This document shows positions 31,501 through 44,070 of a stretch of 64,000 nt of DNA, one piece after another; positions within the stretch are counted from its first letter, which is position 1, and each line of letters opens with the position of its first letter. The notes under the pieces were generated by a model. That model was not told the DNA's origin. It worked only from the letters and a program-made list of their open reading frames with translations, and made no database searches. The stretch is taken from contig BSQZ01000038.1 in the NCBI GenBank assembly GCA_033239005.1, forward strand, positions 1,929,501 through 1,993,500. The letters run 5' to 3'. This DNA comes from Lamellibrachia satsuma. Its lineage: Eukaryota; Annelida; Polychaeta; Sabellida; Siboglinidae. The position numbers were made by a program, and so were the translations under genes.

Positions 31501-32116
31501 GCTGTTTCCACACTTCTGGTCAGGTCAAGTTTGAAACAAGTTGCCAAAGTCCTGTAATTGGATGCTACAAAATGCTGCCATGTTCTGATCCATTCACCAG
31601 GGTCCATATTCTAGAAAGCCTTACAAATCCGTAGCTTAGTTTCCATAAATATTGGGGCAAAGCTGCCCCTGAGGGTCACTAATGGAATATCTAATACCAA
31701 AATAATGTGACAAATTTCAAATTATAATGCAAGTATTCCAATCTTTTCCAAGATTCAATATGGATTATGTAATACTTCAGTAGACATGTTCAGCATTTAG
31801 AACAACGCCAATGGATAATATTTACCCAGATATTCCGTGAGTGAACGCCCCTGTACAGTTTTGCTACCATATTTACCAAAAAACTTGAATTACAAATTGG
31901 TAAATGTTTTGGAGAATACACGCTCAGACACCACAAACAACTGTGCCATAGGTGGCATCACAGAAGCTATACTGAGAAACCTTTCAGTGGACACGCCAAC
32001 AAAACAGGTCCAGTTGACTCTTCGACATCACAGCCCTATGGGCATCGAGACAAAATCTTTATCATAGATATGAATTTGACTGTCAGAGTTTTTCCATGTG
32101 TTACTAGACGACTAAG
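28582..32116. other. Convergent intergenic region and 3'UTRs
   Basis: This lies between the stops of the plus-strand PIMREG-like gene and the minus-strand BCL7 gene. Possible polyadenylation signals are AATAAA at 29621 (plus) and TTTATT (minus AATAAA) at 31415-31420. It includes a diverged TTAA-MITE relative at 30763-31277 and short CA-type tracts near 30095-30160. The small open frames (29580-29807, 29971-30246, 31837-32067) have no family signature. Confidence 0.5.
30763..31277 (+). mobile_element. Diverged relative of the TTAA-flanked MITE
   Basis: It matches 2626-2980 in order: ttactaaaacataaccattt, gcaactacaattaa, gccaaatgaaaatatattt, catctattcctatattt, gttaacatgttg and cccacttttagaacacattc. 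It carries an extra internal block (30950-31140) and has lost the terminal inverted repeats, so it is an old copy. Confidence 0.6.
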
Positions 32117-35100
32117 TTATCCGTTGGCATCTTTGGCACTGTCTTCTGGCTTCTTGAGTTTCTTCGCTGCTGGAGTGTCAGTCTCAGGCTCCAACACGGG
32201 GGGCTCAGAGTCTGTTGCATAAAAACATCACATTAGAATCACAATTACAAAAACTAGAAAAATGGTATAACTTGGTAGTTCATAATAATATTTACAAAAT
32301 AAAAAAATTAATACCCATCTGTGTTTGCACTTGGGTGCTGCCAGTCAATCTCTCGAGGTTGCGACGTACCACTGGCAGTTATAGTAATGTCTAGTGACAC
32401 CTTATTACATAAGTTGGGACAATTAACGAAAACACGCATGACATTGTGAACAGTTGTACGTAATTGTTCGCATAGCGTTGCAGACAATTGTACGTGATAA
32501 CTACAAAAGGTAATTTGATTGTTCGTAGAAATGGTAATTGCAGGGTGAATCTAAAAAAAATTTTTTTGATGATGACCCAATTGTGGGGTCGTAGTTGAAC
32601 CCCTGAAAGTTTAGCACCCAAGATGCATCTAATTGGAGTAGCATACTATACATGTATATTGTGTGTGTGTGCGTGCGTGTGTGTGTGTGCGTGTGATAGA
32701 TGGAATAGAATGCAAAGTAACAGTAATTGAGCTGTTACTCTGCTATTACAATTGAAAATTTCAGTCACACCAAAATTCAATTTCATTGAAAACAATCAGA
32801 CCAAAAAATTCTGTATTTTGACATAATGGGTTGGCCAAGCATCATGTTCAGTCATTTTATTTATTTTCCAACAGTGGTGATAAAATGGTTTAGTATCCGT
32901 ATCATGACAGTCAATGAACTTTAGACTGTGACAGCTGCATGGCAAATTGGTCATTTGAAGCCAGGTCCACCAGCCATCTATCCTTTTCACACAAGCCTAT
33001 TCATTCATTCACTGAAGCAGGGTTCCAGGCTTCCAGCACTAAACTTTCTTTAACATCTGAATCATTCAATCAATCATTGTCATCTCCCAACCCTAGCTGC
33101 CAGCCTGCCATGCTGGGTAATGCTTGAACAAAATCCAGGGGCTTTTACCAACTTTTGTGAGTTTTTGTCAGTTGGTAGCTAGCCTGCACACTATTGACCT
33201 AAAGTGTGAAAAACGTCCTATCCATGAGCCAATAATTAACTGTCCACCAAGCAGCAGCCGAGCAGTATGGGTCTACTATGGGATAATCAGACTGTGTTAT
33301 ATGACAGTGACATTGCTTTTCTGTTTCATTCCAATGAATATATCAAACTTCTATAACCGACTGGAACTGTGGGAGGTTAATTTAATTTGGAAATTTATGA
33401 GTTAATTGTAATCTAATTAATTATACACCCATCAGTTAATTGTAAGTGATTAAGAATGTAAAATGTTTAATTAAAAGAAAATAATTCCGATGGAAAATGT
33501 AATAGTAATAGCTGAAATGTAATAGTAATATATTACATTGCTTTCAGCATGGAATAGTAATAGAGAGGAAACTAAGTAATTGTAATATATTACTAGTATA
33601 TTTGTTTTTTTAGTGCTGAAGCAATTTGCTTTACTCAACATGAAGCCAAGGCGTCCGTAGAAAACTACGCGGATAGCTGTGTATTTGTTTGCCGAATATG
33701 CATAAACCGTGTGCATATTCGCATCACAGTAGATCTAGTAACCGCATTTTATAACTGCGAAAAACGTGGAATTTTCCATTTTTAAATGAACATTAAAGTT
33801 TTATTGAATTTATTACGCAAGCCCGTTTCAGGAGAAACGGCTGCCAGCCATTTACGACCGGTTTGAGGACTCTGCTCATGGCGGCCATTTAGGTTCAGTT
33901 TACGTGGTGATAGTGGAGTTTTTAACTAATAATATACCATGTCGGGCATCCGAGAACTAAGGATTCTGACCGATTCATCTAATCATTGAAATCTAACGGT
34001 GCTAATGGTTTGGGTTCAAAATCTAGGATCCTCGGAAGCACGGGAGCCCGCTAAATTCACAACTGTCGTTCGATAGGATGAAAACTTAGCCGTCAGAGGG
34101 AGCCACATGTGGCATGCAGCGATTTTAGCTCCGTGGATGATTGATTAGCGCCAGCAAAAGGGAGTGAGAGCGATTGCTCTCCTAAAAATTATAACCTGCA
34201 TAATTTGCCACGATTATCAGAAAATATAGGCTGGTACTAATGTTTAAATTTAATAATAGTATAGTCCCAAATAAGGTGCACATGGGGTGGCATTTCTTAT
34301 CAAATAAATACACATATAGGGCCACTTATTCGGCACTCGAGTATTTTTCATGCATAGAATTTTTAATGGAGACCGAGAGCGGACTTTTGGCTGTGTGGGA
34401 GCAGAGGTTGCGGTTGGCTGTGTGGGAGCAGAGGTTGCGGTTGGCTGTGTGGGAGCAGAGGTTGCGGTTGGCTGTATGGGAGCAGAGGTTGCGGTTGGCT
34501 GTGTGGGAGCAGAGGTTGCGGTTGGCTGTGTGGGAGCAGAGGTTGCGATTTGCTGTGTGGGAGCAGAGGTTGCGGTTGGCTGTGTGGGAGCAGAGGTTGC
34601 GGTTGGCTGTGTGGGAGCAGAGGTTGCGGTTGGCTGTGTGGGAGCAGAGGTTGCGGTTGGCTGTGTGGGAGCAGAGGTTGCGGTTGGCTGTGTGGGAGCA
34701 GAGGTTGCGTTATGTGTTATGCAAAGTTGAAGGGGAGATGTGGCAGGTAGAATTATGATTTTTGAAAAAATTACTTGAAATGTGTTTCCTCCATATTCCA
34801 ATAGCTTTGTACGCTTACTAACAATAAACTTTTATAATAATGACATACCTATAATTTTTCTTTTACTCATTGGTAAAGCTTACATCTACCATGTAATCAA
34901 CGCCATTATTCAATCTTTGATGGCCAAGAAATTACATTTTGGCAACGAGAAAGTACAAGACTTTGGAATTTAAAATGATATGGTCATGGTTTGTATTATA
35001 GTGTTCAAATACGTATTTTCCAAAAAATTATCTAATTTTTTTGGGTTTTATGCAATATCTGTAGTGTATACAAATGTGTCGACAAATGTAGCATTTAGAA

Positions 35101-38100
35101 TATCGTAACTTTTAAAATTCATAAGAAAAATATTCATAATGTAAGAATTTTTTTGCTGTGAAACTATTATGATAAAATATCCATTACTTTTTATGTGTTA
35201 TATTTTTAGATGGGCTATAATTCCTTCATATGGTGGACATTTTGTTGTTGCAAATGTTCAATACATGTTTTATTCACTAAGATCCACTCTGCAGTTAGGG
35301 CATAAACAATTGCACTAATTAGGGCATAAACAATTGCACTAACTATCCAGCTGCCATATCTCCCCTTAATTAAACCACTAGATTGTGCTTCAGTTTTGAA
35401 AGGGTGATTACAAATATTGGACAACATTATTAGCAATAAACATACAAAGTGAGTGTCCTACCTCTTGTGTCATCATTCGCGTGTTTGAGACTGTCACCGC
35501 CCACCATGCTCATGGCTGGAACAAACAAAGTCACCATCTACACCACTGTCAGTGTTACCATGGTTACTAATATGTAAATGAGTTGTACTTGAACTTTACC
35601 ATTTTACCTTCATTTCACACAAATAACATCATGTTGAACATTTAGTAATGATCTGTTGCTTGGTGCTGACATTTGACATACAGATATTTTCAACCAGTTG
35701 GTCTCCAATTACTTACTTCAAGGACACCATAAATTATATAATCAACATTTCTGAATGGGGAAAATTTGATTTTTCAACCTCAGGGTGTCCTGATGGAGAT
35801 GGAGGTCAGAGTGCAATGTTCATTATTGTCACTCTGCCAACTAAGTAGGCCGTTTATGTTCCACCCGTATTCCTCATTCATATCATGTGTTTGAATCCAG
35901 GTTAGACTGCTAGAATGTTATTTTAGAAGTAAAATTTGGCAATTCCTGTAAACAAATTTGGACCAGCCAACATGTGCTGTATGTTCAAGTCATTTATGGA
36001 TAAATGTATGGTTGTCATACAATACTGATGTTGTCCTGGGAACACATCTGAGAGCTCTACATCCACCGGGAGAATATATAATTGCAGCAATTGAGACAAA
36101 AATATTCAGAAGGACAGGTAAGGTGGGAGAATGAAATTACATCATTTTTTAAACGGCAATACGTGGATTTGATCCCGTCATTACGATCGACAGTCTGACG
36201 CTATAACTGCCAAGCTACATCATTTTTTAATTGCAGTAGGTGGATTTGTTGTTACGATCGACAGTCTCAAGCTATAACTGCCAAGCTACCACATCACGTG
36301 TGACGAAAGCTGCCATGCTACTCACCAAACCTCATGTCAGGGTCTGCGTCACTGCTGTCGTGTGCTGAATGGTGTGTACTCAACGTGCCAGGAAACGACA
36401 TGTTTGAGTCCTCATTGGCGAGACTGTCGTTCTCGTTGCTGTACGAGTCTTGACTCTGTATTGTGCTCTCGTCCGCATTGTACAGCGACGACTCTGATGA
36501 TAAAACAAGTCAGTTGTTACATCTCTTTATCTAGATAGTCAGGCTACATAAATATCCCACAGATCATATATATAAACGATCAGTCTGGAATAATATTAGC
36601 TGAATTTTTAATGGTAACCAACTGGCACAAATGAAATATATGTAGATGTTGCGAAAGACAATTAAAGGTCTCTTGTCAATCCATTAGTGGCTCCTGTAAA
36701 AATTCTGCGAAAAAAGGGCACAAGTGGCTCCGCCTTTATATATATATATATATATATGACATAAAGCAAATTGCACTTTCTCAAGGTACACGATCTAGCG
36801 ATCAAAGTCAATTCATGCATATATTACTTCAATTGTTAACAAATCTAAACATTAACGAACTCGATTTTCATTGGGCTAAATCAATTGAGGATGGAGTCTT
36901 AACATTCCTGTATTATTATTCAAATGAATCCTTATGTTACATATGTTGTTGGATAGTAAAGCAATCTGGCAAAAAACAGGCCTTGTCTGGTAAAACATAA
37001 GTTACAGTAACGCTGCAATGAGAATGACTTGACATTACCTAGATTCGACTCGCTACCGTTCTGTGAGACTTCGTCCAAGAAGCCAGGTAATAGTTGTTTG
37101 CGCGCTGGCATTTGTGGTTTTGTTGTCGTGGAGACAGCTGCTGTAGCTGCTGCCTCGGAACATTCAGCAAAATCTGTACAAATAAAATAAACGTTGCATA
37201 ACATAAAATGAATTACTCTTGGTAAGAGCTCCTCAGTGTGTTCTTCCCGCTGCATACCCTGAGCATGAAGAGGATAAGCCAAGTAACTGGTCAAGTGTAA
37301 GGAACTGCATGCGTCTACCACACATCAAGGATATGCTGGTTAGTGCATAAGACTCGGTTGTGAGATATTAGTTCAACTGCTCAAATGGAACTAGAATTTG
37401 ATGAAAAGTGACTAACTTACAGCTCTGCAGCCATTACTCTTGACAAATTAATTTTATCACCTGTGTGTTTTTAATTTATACACTTTTGAATGGAGTTTGT
37501 CCAGATATACAGCACTAATGTATTTATCATTGATCTCTCAATAAGCCATGGCTTCCTTGTCCACCATACCTTGTGTGTTGCTGTCGAGAGACGGCTGGGA
37601 CAGGTTGCTGTTCTCCTCTAGTGACACACCACTTGCCGACTTACTCATCTTCTCCAGGGACTTCTCTGACAACAAGGCCTTGTCACTGCCTTCTGTCAGG
37701 TTGGGCCCCGGTAGACTCGCCGTCGTTGCCTTCCCAGAGTTCTATCAACAACAATGGCTGAGCTCTAGTGTTGGGACTTGGTTTAAATTTCATAGTTGAT
37801 CACCAGCAGCAAAGTGCTGCCGGGGGAATAGTAAAAAAATGCCCCCAACAAAGAGCGCAATAATGGAATACCTATGCCTAGGTAAGGTAGGTATATATCT
37901 TATCACAGCTCCAACATCACAGTAGCAATCAGAAATGAAAATATTAATACATGTGGTTTAATGATACAGCACAGCTACACTTCACCCAAAATTTACATCT
38001 CCAATAAAACCAAGAAAAGCCCCCTGCTTCAACAAAACCCCCAATTGGGATCAGCCAACAATTACTGAATAGATAGTGGTTAAAACTAATAAATGTCAAT

Positions 38101-39930
38101 ATAACATTATTCACTGCGAGCTCATCTCGCCACTGTCACCACAATGATGGGTCAACAAGACCAGGGTTGATACGTTATTATTACAAGTGACTGAGACAGA
38201 TAAACAGACCAGTAGTGGTCAACTGGTACTGCACCAACATACATATCAGTTAGAATAATAATTTGACCAACGTTCTATTTCCAACTGGTTCTGCAGCAAC
38301 AATATACATTTAACCCAGAATAATAAAAATGTTACGTGACTTGTTAAGTTAGCAAATACCTGATAAAATACATTTATGAGTATACATTATGGTATACACG
38401 ACATGGACATTAATGTGGTCATCAAGTTGTCTGTACAAAGCAGCACCTTTCAAATAACTGTGAATCAGTAAAGTATATTAACAGTTGATAGTTTTGATAC
38501 AACATAATAAACAGTTCATGTACATATACCAGCATCTGAAACCAGACATTTGGCTTTCAGAAGAAAATGAGATGTAGAATCCTCACCTGATTTTCTTGAT
38601 TTAAAGCTGGAATAGAAAGCAAATCATCACATAAATGAAATGTCAGAAATTATATGTACATGATTCAACTGGTTAACCTATTTTTATTTTATAAAATACA
38701 ACTGTGATTACACACCTTTTGCAAATGCTATTGCTTAAAATAAATTGCCTATACTGTGAAAACCACACATTACTTCAATGATTTATACTGGTCACTTATA
38801 AATAAGTCTATCAGTTTCAAATACAAGACTACTGTGTATACATTGTTAACATAATGGCATTACCTTATTTAACACTAATACATAATATTGATAAATAAAT
38901 ATTAATGAACAATTAAATTATTATTATACTGAATGATTTCAGTGTTGCCAATGAATTGTATATGATGATAGTAATATTTAATTTGTGATTCATGTTGGGA
39001 GACTTTTATCTGTAGTATATAGAGCCGGACCAACAAATTTGCACAAATGAGCTAGGGTGTTGTAGTGGATACTAGATAAATAAAATAAATAAAACACTGT
39101 CCTGGAATGACTGTTATTGATTGTGTCACAAAAAAGTAAATTTATCACTAGCTTTCCTACAGAGAAATGTCCAAGTTGGTCGTAAATATTGCAACGATGA
39201 CCCTACACAAGCATAGGAGATTGTGTTTGTTTAAGATTCTGTAAAATTTTTGCATTATATGGAATGAAGAGTAACATTTTTACAACATGATGTTTATATG
39301 TAGTTATGTATGGTGTTTATGTATGGTGGATACATTAGATTGTCAAATATTGCATTAATATCATCATATTATTCTGAGCTTCACTGTTAGATGATAGGAA
39401 GTGTCATGTTGAGTGTGTCACTTACATGGCACCCACTTGAATATCTTCATCGTCGTGTCACCGATTGTCACCCACTTCTTCTCCCTGGCGGCAACACAAT
39501 ACATCCATATCAAGTGTAGGGGAAACTAAGGGGAGCCACACTGGCATCACAGACACCTCCCGAGGCTGAGGCCCAAACAAAAAACGAATGCATTGATTTG
39601 TATTAAGTTTGCCTCTTTTCCAACATGCATAACTCACACTATTCAATTCAACTGTAACAAACAATGGTAATGGAGTGATGATGTGTGTAGTTCTGTTAAA
39701 AATACTGTATATTTTTGCTGGAAAGAAATTATTTGTTATTAATTTTGAATGAAAGCAACAGTCAAACACAAACAAAGGCAAAGCCAAACGAAGCCGACTT
39801 GGTCGAATGGTTACAACTACAACGATACGTCAACATACCATTTCCTAACTTTGTCAATAGCATGGATTACGTTCTTGATTTCCTCTTTTGCTCTACTTCT
39901 TGTTTCCGCGCGTATAGCACGGGACATCAT
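32117..39930 (-). CDS. BCL7: BCL7-family SWI/SNF (BAF) subunit, complete
   Basis: Eight coding exons on the minus strand: 39839-39930, 39426-39484, 38587-38606, 37570-37741, 37039-37173, 36326-36493, 35462-35515, 32117-32211. All borders are GT-AG and every phase matches, giving 795 nt (264 residues). The N-terminus reads [44 protein letters not shown]. This is the defining BCL7 block, which in vertebrates reads [13 protein letters not shown] ... [20 protein letters not shown]. The rest is acidic, Ser/Asn/Thr-rich and disordered, ending in a KKLKKPED basic patch like the KKMKLE tail of BCL7A. BCL7 proteins are accessory subunits of nuclear BAF remodelling complexes. A second ATG follows directly (39927); either may start. 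Invertebrates usually have one gene, so A/B/C paralogy is not assigned. Confidence 0.92.
32390..32640 (-). repeat. Dispersed repeat, unexpanded copy
   Basis: Its minus strand matches the 14455-14900 repeat: gctaaactttcaggggttca, ctacgaccccacaattgggt, tttctacgaacaatcaaatt, acaatgtcatgcgtgttttc. It has about one and a half of the 34-bp units that are seven-fold amplified at 14.6 kb, and lies in the last BCL7 intron. Confidence 0.75.
32661..32694. repeat. (GT)n microsatellite
   Basis: GT/GCGT simple repeat of about 34 bp in the last BCL7 intron. Confidence 0.9.
34389..34709. repeat. Minisatellite, 27 bp unit x 12
   Basis: Unit gctgtgtgggagcagaggtt, gcggttg. Because 27 is divisible by three, it is open in several frames (AVWEQRLRL on plus, ATSAPTQPT on minus). 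It lies in the last BCL7 intron, and the long frames 34240-34758 plus and 34250-34801 minus are artefacts of it. Confidence 0.95.
36120..36295 (-). mobile_element. Partial SINE with duplicated tRNA-like head
   Basis: The minus strand has two tandem copies of a head with A-box-like tagcttggcagttatagc; only the second has a clear B-box-like gggatcaaatcc. It then runs into atttcattctccc and ttacctgtcct, matching the SINE body at 10560. The 3' body is missing. It ends about 30 bp from BCL7 exon 6. Confidence 0.55.
38587..38606 (-). CDS. BCL7 microexon (exon 3, 20 nt)
   Basis: Acceptor ctattccag, exon ctttaaatcaagaaaatcag, donor gtgagg on the minus strand. It enters after one base of a codon from exon 2 (giving Ser after KWVP) and leaves in phase 0. 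Skipping it would shift the frame of the whole C-terminal half, so it must be constitutive for the long protein. Confidence 0.75.
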
Positions 39931-40619
39931 GGTGAAATTCGGTTGTTTATTCTGAAAGAATCGAGAGCAACATGCGAACCACTTTCTTACTTCCGTTTCC
40001 GCTGTCGCCGAATATCGTTTACCCTGTTTATTTATTCCCTACGACAGACGTCAGTAAACTGAGGAGCATGGCCATGGGACGGGTGATATTGAATTACCAG
40101 TGTAACAGGCACAACTTGGCAACAATTGTTGAAACTGGTTGAAAATACGCATTTTCCGTAATATATTTGCACATTATATGTGAAACAAATAAGATTGTAC
40201 AAATAGATTATTCAGTTAGTCCCTTTTTGTGAAAAGTATGTTAGATGCATCATTTAATCTTTCAACGTATACATTAAGTGCATTATTCGTGTTAATAAAC
40301 TGTACCATACCATTACCATTTATATTCCATATTGTAGTTAGGCAGATATGTGAAGTTTCCCAGGCGCGGTCGACTGTAACAACTAGCCCCGTAAGCGGTT
40401 TTTAGTTACCAAAGAGGACTCATTCCCCGGATTAAATTCTTACATAACAAACAATTTAATTGTGAATAGAATATTATAATTATTGAATAGAATATGAAAT
40501 AGTGGAAATATATATATGTACTGCGACTTCTGCTTGATTGATTGATACACGCACGTGCGCACACGCGCACAAACACCTACGTTTCAATGAATCGTGCAAT
40601 ATTTATTAATTACTCAAAA

Positions 40620-40800
40620 AGGGCAATGCCACGAAAATTTTACAAAATTGCCATCCAAGACAAAACACCCAGAATAGTCAATAGCCAGATGGCAAATGGT
40701 TAAGGAAGCCATTGGCTTATCGAGAGTCCAACCATTTCTCATTTGTGTGTAACCCGCCCTTCTGAGATACTTTTGAAAATACAATTGTAACAACTTATTC
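40620..40800 (-). mobile_element. CR1-type LINE 3' tail (minus strand)
   Basis: On the minus strand it reads gggcgggttacacac, ggactctcgataagccaatg, gcttccttaaccatttgcca and ggatggcaatttt. This is the 3' end of the LINE family at 49148-52121 and 53.9-59.5 kb. It is a severely 5'-truncated copy. Confidence 0.8.
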
Positions 40801-42198
40801 TAAACACAATATTTGCAGTTGAACCCACGTGGGTGATAACAGATCCTATTTTTTTCCAGTTTTACTTCTACTTGGCATAACCCCTTGTACTATATAGTAG
40901 ATATGTTTCCAGTTTCATTCACGAAACCTAAAAAGTGGCTGTCTGAGATAATATTATGTGGGCATAGCCAAAAACCGTTTTAGGTAGTTAAAAAGTATTT
41001 TTTTCACACCTCGTTAATTTCGTCTTCTTTACTCCCGATTTTTGGATAGTGTGTCTCTGTTGGTGGACTTCCAACTAACTACAGTCGGTGGTATTTCCAT
41101 ATGTGTGCAATGTTTTTGTAAAACGACCCTGTAACAACTTGCCCCTGTATACAACTAGCCCCGCTCTCCACTAGACCCATTTACTATTACCTCTAAAAGT
41201 AAAACAAAAATCAAAATGATATCCAACATTCAAATACTAAACACAAGGCAGAGATCCTGAGCACACAGTTTCAATCTGTTTTTTTTATTCTTTTACGAAT
41301 TTGAAGTGTCCGCATGCCGATCCAGAAAATTAGATTCGTCGTTGTCACGATATGCAAATTTGAAAAACCGCTTTCTTGAAACAGGACTTGTCAACTTCGT
41401 CGAAGCTGCCATACAAGAAAATGGAAGTTCATTTTGTGGTGAAGGTTACCATCTAGCTGCTAGTTCTGGACACTCTGGGTGTTTGTCACCAGATTGACGA
41501 AGGGTTCGTCCAGAGACTGCAGAGGCAGAGCCAGTATTTACGGCTATATTCATATCTATCAAAGAGCAGCTAAATTAACCGATTGCACAAAACCTCTAGC
41601 ATTACCGATCAAAACGAAAAACTCCGTACGTCTGCAACATATGATAAGTAATACGTAGCCAGAAATTAAACAATCAAAATGCCCTGTCCCAGTGTGGGCT
41701 CTCAGACGTCACTGCTCGTTGTTTTTAGCTGTATATACGTCGTGCTTGGCAAGAGTGAAACAATGATATTGCAGGGTTATTATCACACAATATGTGTTTC
41801 ATCAGCATAACCAAACATGTCCATGATGGTAAACGGACCTCGGGAACGAAGACCACACACATATCTCACTGGCTGCTTGGAGAAGGTTGTGTCGCCACAT
41901 CGACACAATTGTCCGATGATTCAGACGCGCTGATGTTGTTATCGGCAGCCGTCCACATTTGAGACGGTGTGGCAGGAACTGTTAGGTCGGTCTTAAAACT
42001 GATGATAGGTGCATGGAACTCAATATAGTAGGGGGATGATAGGTGGGTTTACTGGGAAATGTCATTATCGGTAGGTTGCCCCTCCCCCAAACCAGATGGG
42101 AGATCGAGATCCCTGTTACATCCTCTCAAATGTTGAAAAAAAAAAACGGATTTCAGAAACATAACGTCAGTATCGTACAATGAAATTTGCTGTTCCAG

Positions 42199-42480
42199 CT
42201 CAACAGCACCCCACGTGTGGATGTTGTCTGGGATGTCTACAAGTCTGGATGTCTAAAGAACATACACGGAAGCGGAATGGTTCGGGGTATTGCCGCGTGA
42301 AGTGACGTCTCGCGGTGCGGCAACAAGCAAACAAGCCATCACGACGTTCGAAGACGCTGTGGAGCTGTCGCTGCCCCGAGATATCGCGAATTTGTCTTAA
42401 TATTCCTGCACACACGAACAATGATGGCCCAAGTGGACAATGTTGCAATGTGTGGCTACGAGAACATCATAGTCCGGACA
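42199..42480 (+). pseudogene. Decayed coding remnant (unidentified)
   Basis: The frame from about 42200 reads STPRVDVVWDVYKSGCLKN, then stops at TGA and continues in other frames with basic and Leu-rich stretches. The DVVWD-x-Y segment resembles a motif I have seen in uncharacterised multicopy invertebrate proteins, so it is probably transposon-derived. Two or more frame breaks make it non-functional. Confidence 0.3.
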
Positions 42481-42489
42481 ATAGATTTA

Positions 42490-42712
42490 ACAAGACAATT
42501 CAGATTTAGTAAGTTTGCCATCAACGGCAATTTGTTTAAGGCTGTGATGGCAAGTGGACAAGGATGCCATTGCCATTGGCTTGTCTAGAGTATAATTTTT
42601 TTCATATATATGAGTAATCCGCCCTCCTGAGATATGTGCCAACTTTGTTTTAAGCATATTCACGCTGTTAGCACTTACACAATATGTAGACAATTTAATC
42701 CATCCATCCATA
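42490..42712 (-). mobile_element. CR1-type LINE 3' fragment (minus strand)
   Basis: The minus strand encodes KLSTYCVSANSVNMLKTKLA and HISGG, the last residues of the LINE polyprotein (compare KLSTDCVTASSVNMFKNKVD at 51.9 kb). The shared 3' tail follows (agacaagccaatggc, tccttgtccacttgccatc). It is 5'-truncated to about 220 bp and abuts the 42.2-kb remnant. Confidence 0.8.
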
Positions 42713-42847
42713 TAGTCCTCTGAGAGAATGCGTACTTTCTGATATCCAATCTACACTGATCATTCACTATATAATGTTACTTCGTGTCCTCTAGGTCGAT
42801 TTACTATCTTGACGGTGATAGTGACGTCGTTGTTCTTACAATTCAGT

Positions 42848-43250
42848 ACATCACCACTCAAACTCCTCAACAGTGGCACCACTCAGCACATCACCACTCA
42901 AACTCCCCGACAGTGGCACCACTCAGCACATCACCACTCAAACTCCCCGACAGTGGCACCACTCAGCACATCACCACTCAAACTCCCCGACAGTGGCACC
43001 ACTCAGCACATCACCACTCAAACTCCCCGACAGTGGCACCACTCAGCACATCACCACTCAAACTCCCCGACAGTGGCACCACTCAGCACATCACCACTCA
43101 AACTCCCCGACAGTGGCACCACTCAGCACATCACCACTCAAACTCCTCAACAGTGGCACCACTCAGCACATCACCACTCAAACTCCCCGACAGTGGCACC
43201 ACTCAGCACATCACCACTCAAACTCCTCAACAGTGGCACCACTCAGCACT
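42848..43250. repeat. Minisatellite, 40 bp unit x 10 (array 1)
   Basis: Unit cagcacatcaccactcaaac, tccccgacagtggcaccact, with a tcctcaac variant in the first, eighth and last positions. Three-frame Ser/Thr/His-rich open frames across it are artefacts. Confidence 0.95.
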
Positions 43251-43506
43251 GCCACAACTTGAATATAAATTCAAAATGGACAGTGCGGAGCGCTGCCTAT
43301 ATGGATTGGCAAAACCACCAAAACTGCTACTGAGGTACAAAGGAAAATTCGTGACAGCAAGAAGCATGGCGGATAACAAAAGCTGCAGAGATACATGAAT
43401 TCATAGGCAACAGGACGCATGACTTCTATGCAGTGACTATAGGGCTATATGGACCCGTGCGCAGACCATAGAGTTACATCATTAATCATCCCCCTATAAA
43501 CAAGAG
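43251..43506 (+). repeat. Segmental duplication unit with LINE remnant (copy 1)
   Basis: This 256-bp stretch is repeated almost identically at 43808-44070. It encodes scraps like EVQRKIRDSKKHG and, after a frame break, AEIHEFIGNRTHDFYAVTIG and LYGPVRR, resembling the EIQ-x-YA...F-x-x-IKxIYGP spacer between endonuclease and reverse transcriptase in LINEs. It ends with catagagttacatcattaat, catcccccta, a motif also found inverted near 12995-13025. Confidence 0.6.
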
Positions 43507-43807
43507 CGACAGTGGCACCACTCAGCACATCACCACTCAAACTCCCCGACAGTTCCACCACTCAGCACATCACCACTCAAACTCCCCGACAGTGGCACCA
43601 CTCAGCACATCACCACTCAAACTCCCCGACAGTGGCACCACTCAGCACATCACCACTCAAACTCCCCGACAGTGGCACCACTCAGCACATCACCACTCAA
43701 ACTCCCCGACAGTGGCACCACTCAGCACATCACCACTCAAACTCCCCGACAGTGGCACCACTCAGCACATCACCACTTAAACTCCTCAACAGTGGCACCA
43801 CTCAGCA
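43507..43807. repeat. Minisatellite, 40 bp unit x 7.5 (array 2)
   Basis: Same unit as array 1, with one private ttccac variant and a final cttaaac variant. Together with the 256-bp spacer it forms a higher-order duplication of array plus spacer. Confidence 0.95.
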
Positions 43808-44070
43808 CTGCCACAACTTGAATATAAATTCAAAATGGACAGTGCGGAGCGCTGCCTATATGGATTGGCAAAACCACCAAAACTGCTACTGAGGTACAAA
43901 GGAAAATTCGTGACAGCAAGAAGCATGGCGGATAACAAAAGCTGCAGAGATACATGAATTCATAGGCAACAGGACGCATGACTTCTATGCAGTGACTATA
44001 GGGCTATATGGACCCGTGCGCAGACCATAGAGTTACATCATTAATCATCCCCCTATAAACAAGAGCGACA
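43808..44070 (+). repeat. Segmental duplication unit with LINE remnant (copy 2)
   Basis: Near-identical to 43251-43506, including the same frame break. The duplication of array plus spacer is therefore recent compared with the decay of the LINE remnant. Confidence 0.9.

Noticed and set aside
33780..34240. Possible alternative first exon in a BCL7 intron (CpG-richer, atggcggccatttag)
   Set aside because: The frame closes after four codons, and no donor or matching phase could be found.
34240..34801. 172- and 183-residue frames with AVWEQRLRL or ATSAPTQPT repeats
   Set aside because: They result from a 27-bp minisatellite inside the last BCL7 intron and have no start context or splice support.
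42784..43892. Ser/His/Thr-rich frames of up to 204 residues
   Set aside because: They read the 40-bp repeat in all three frames; the only coding signal is the LINE scrap in the spacer.
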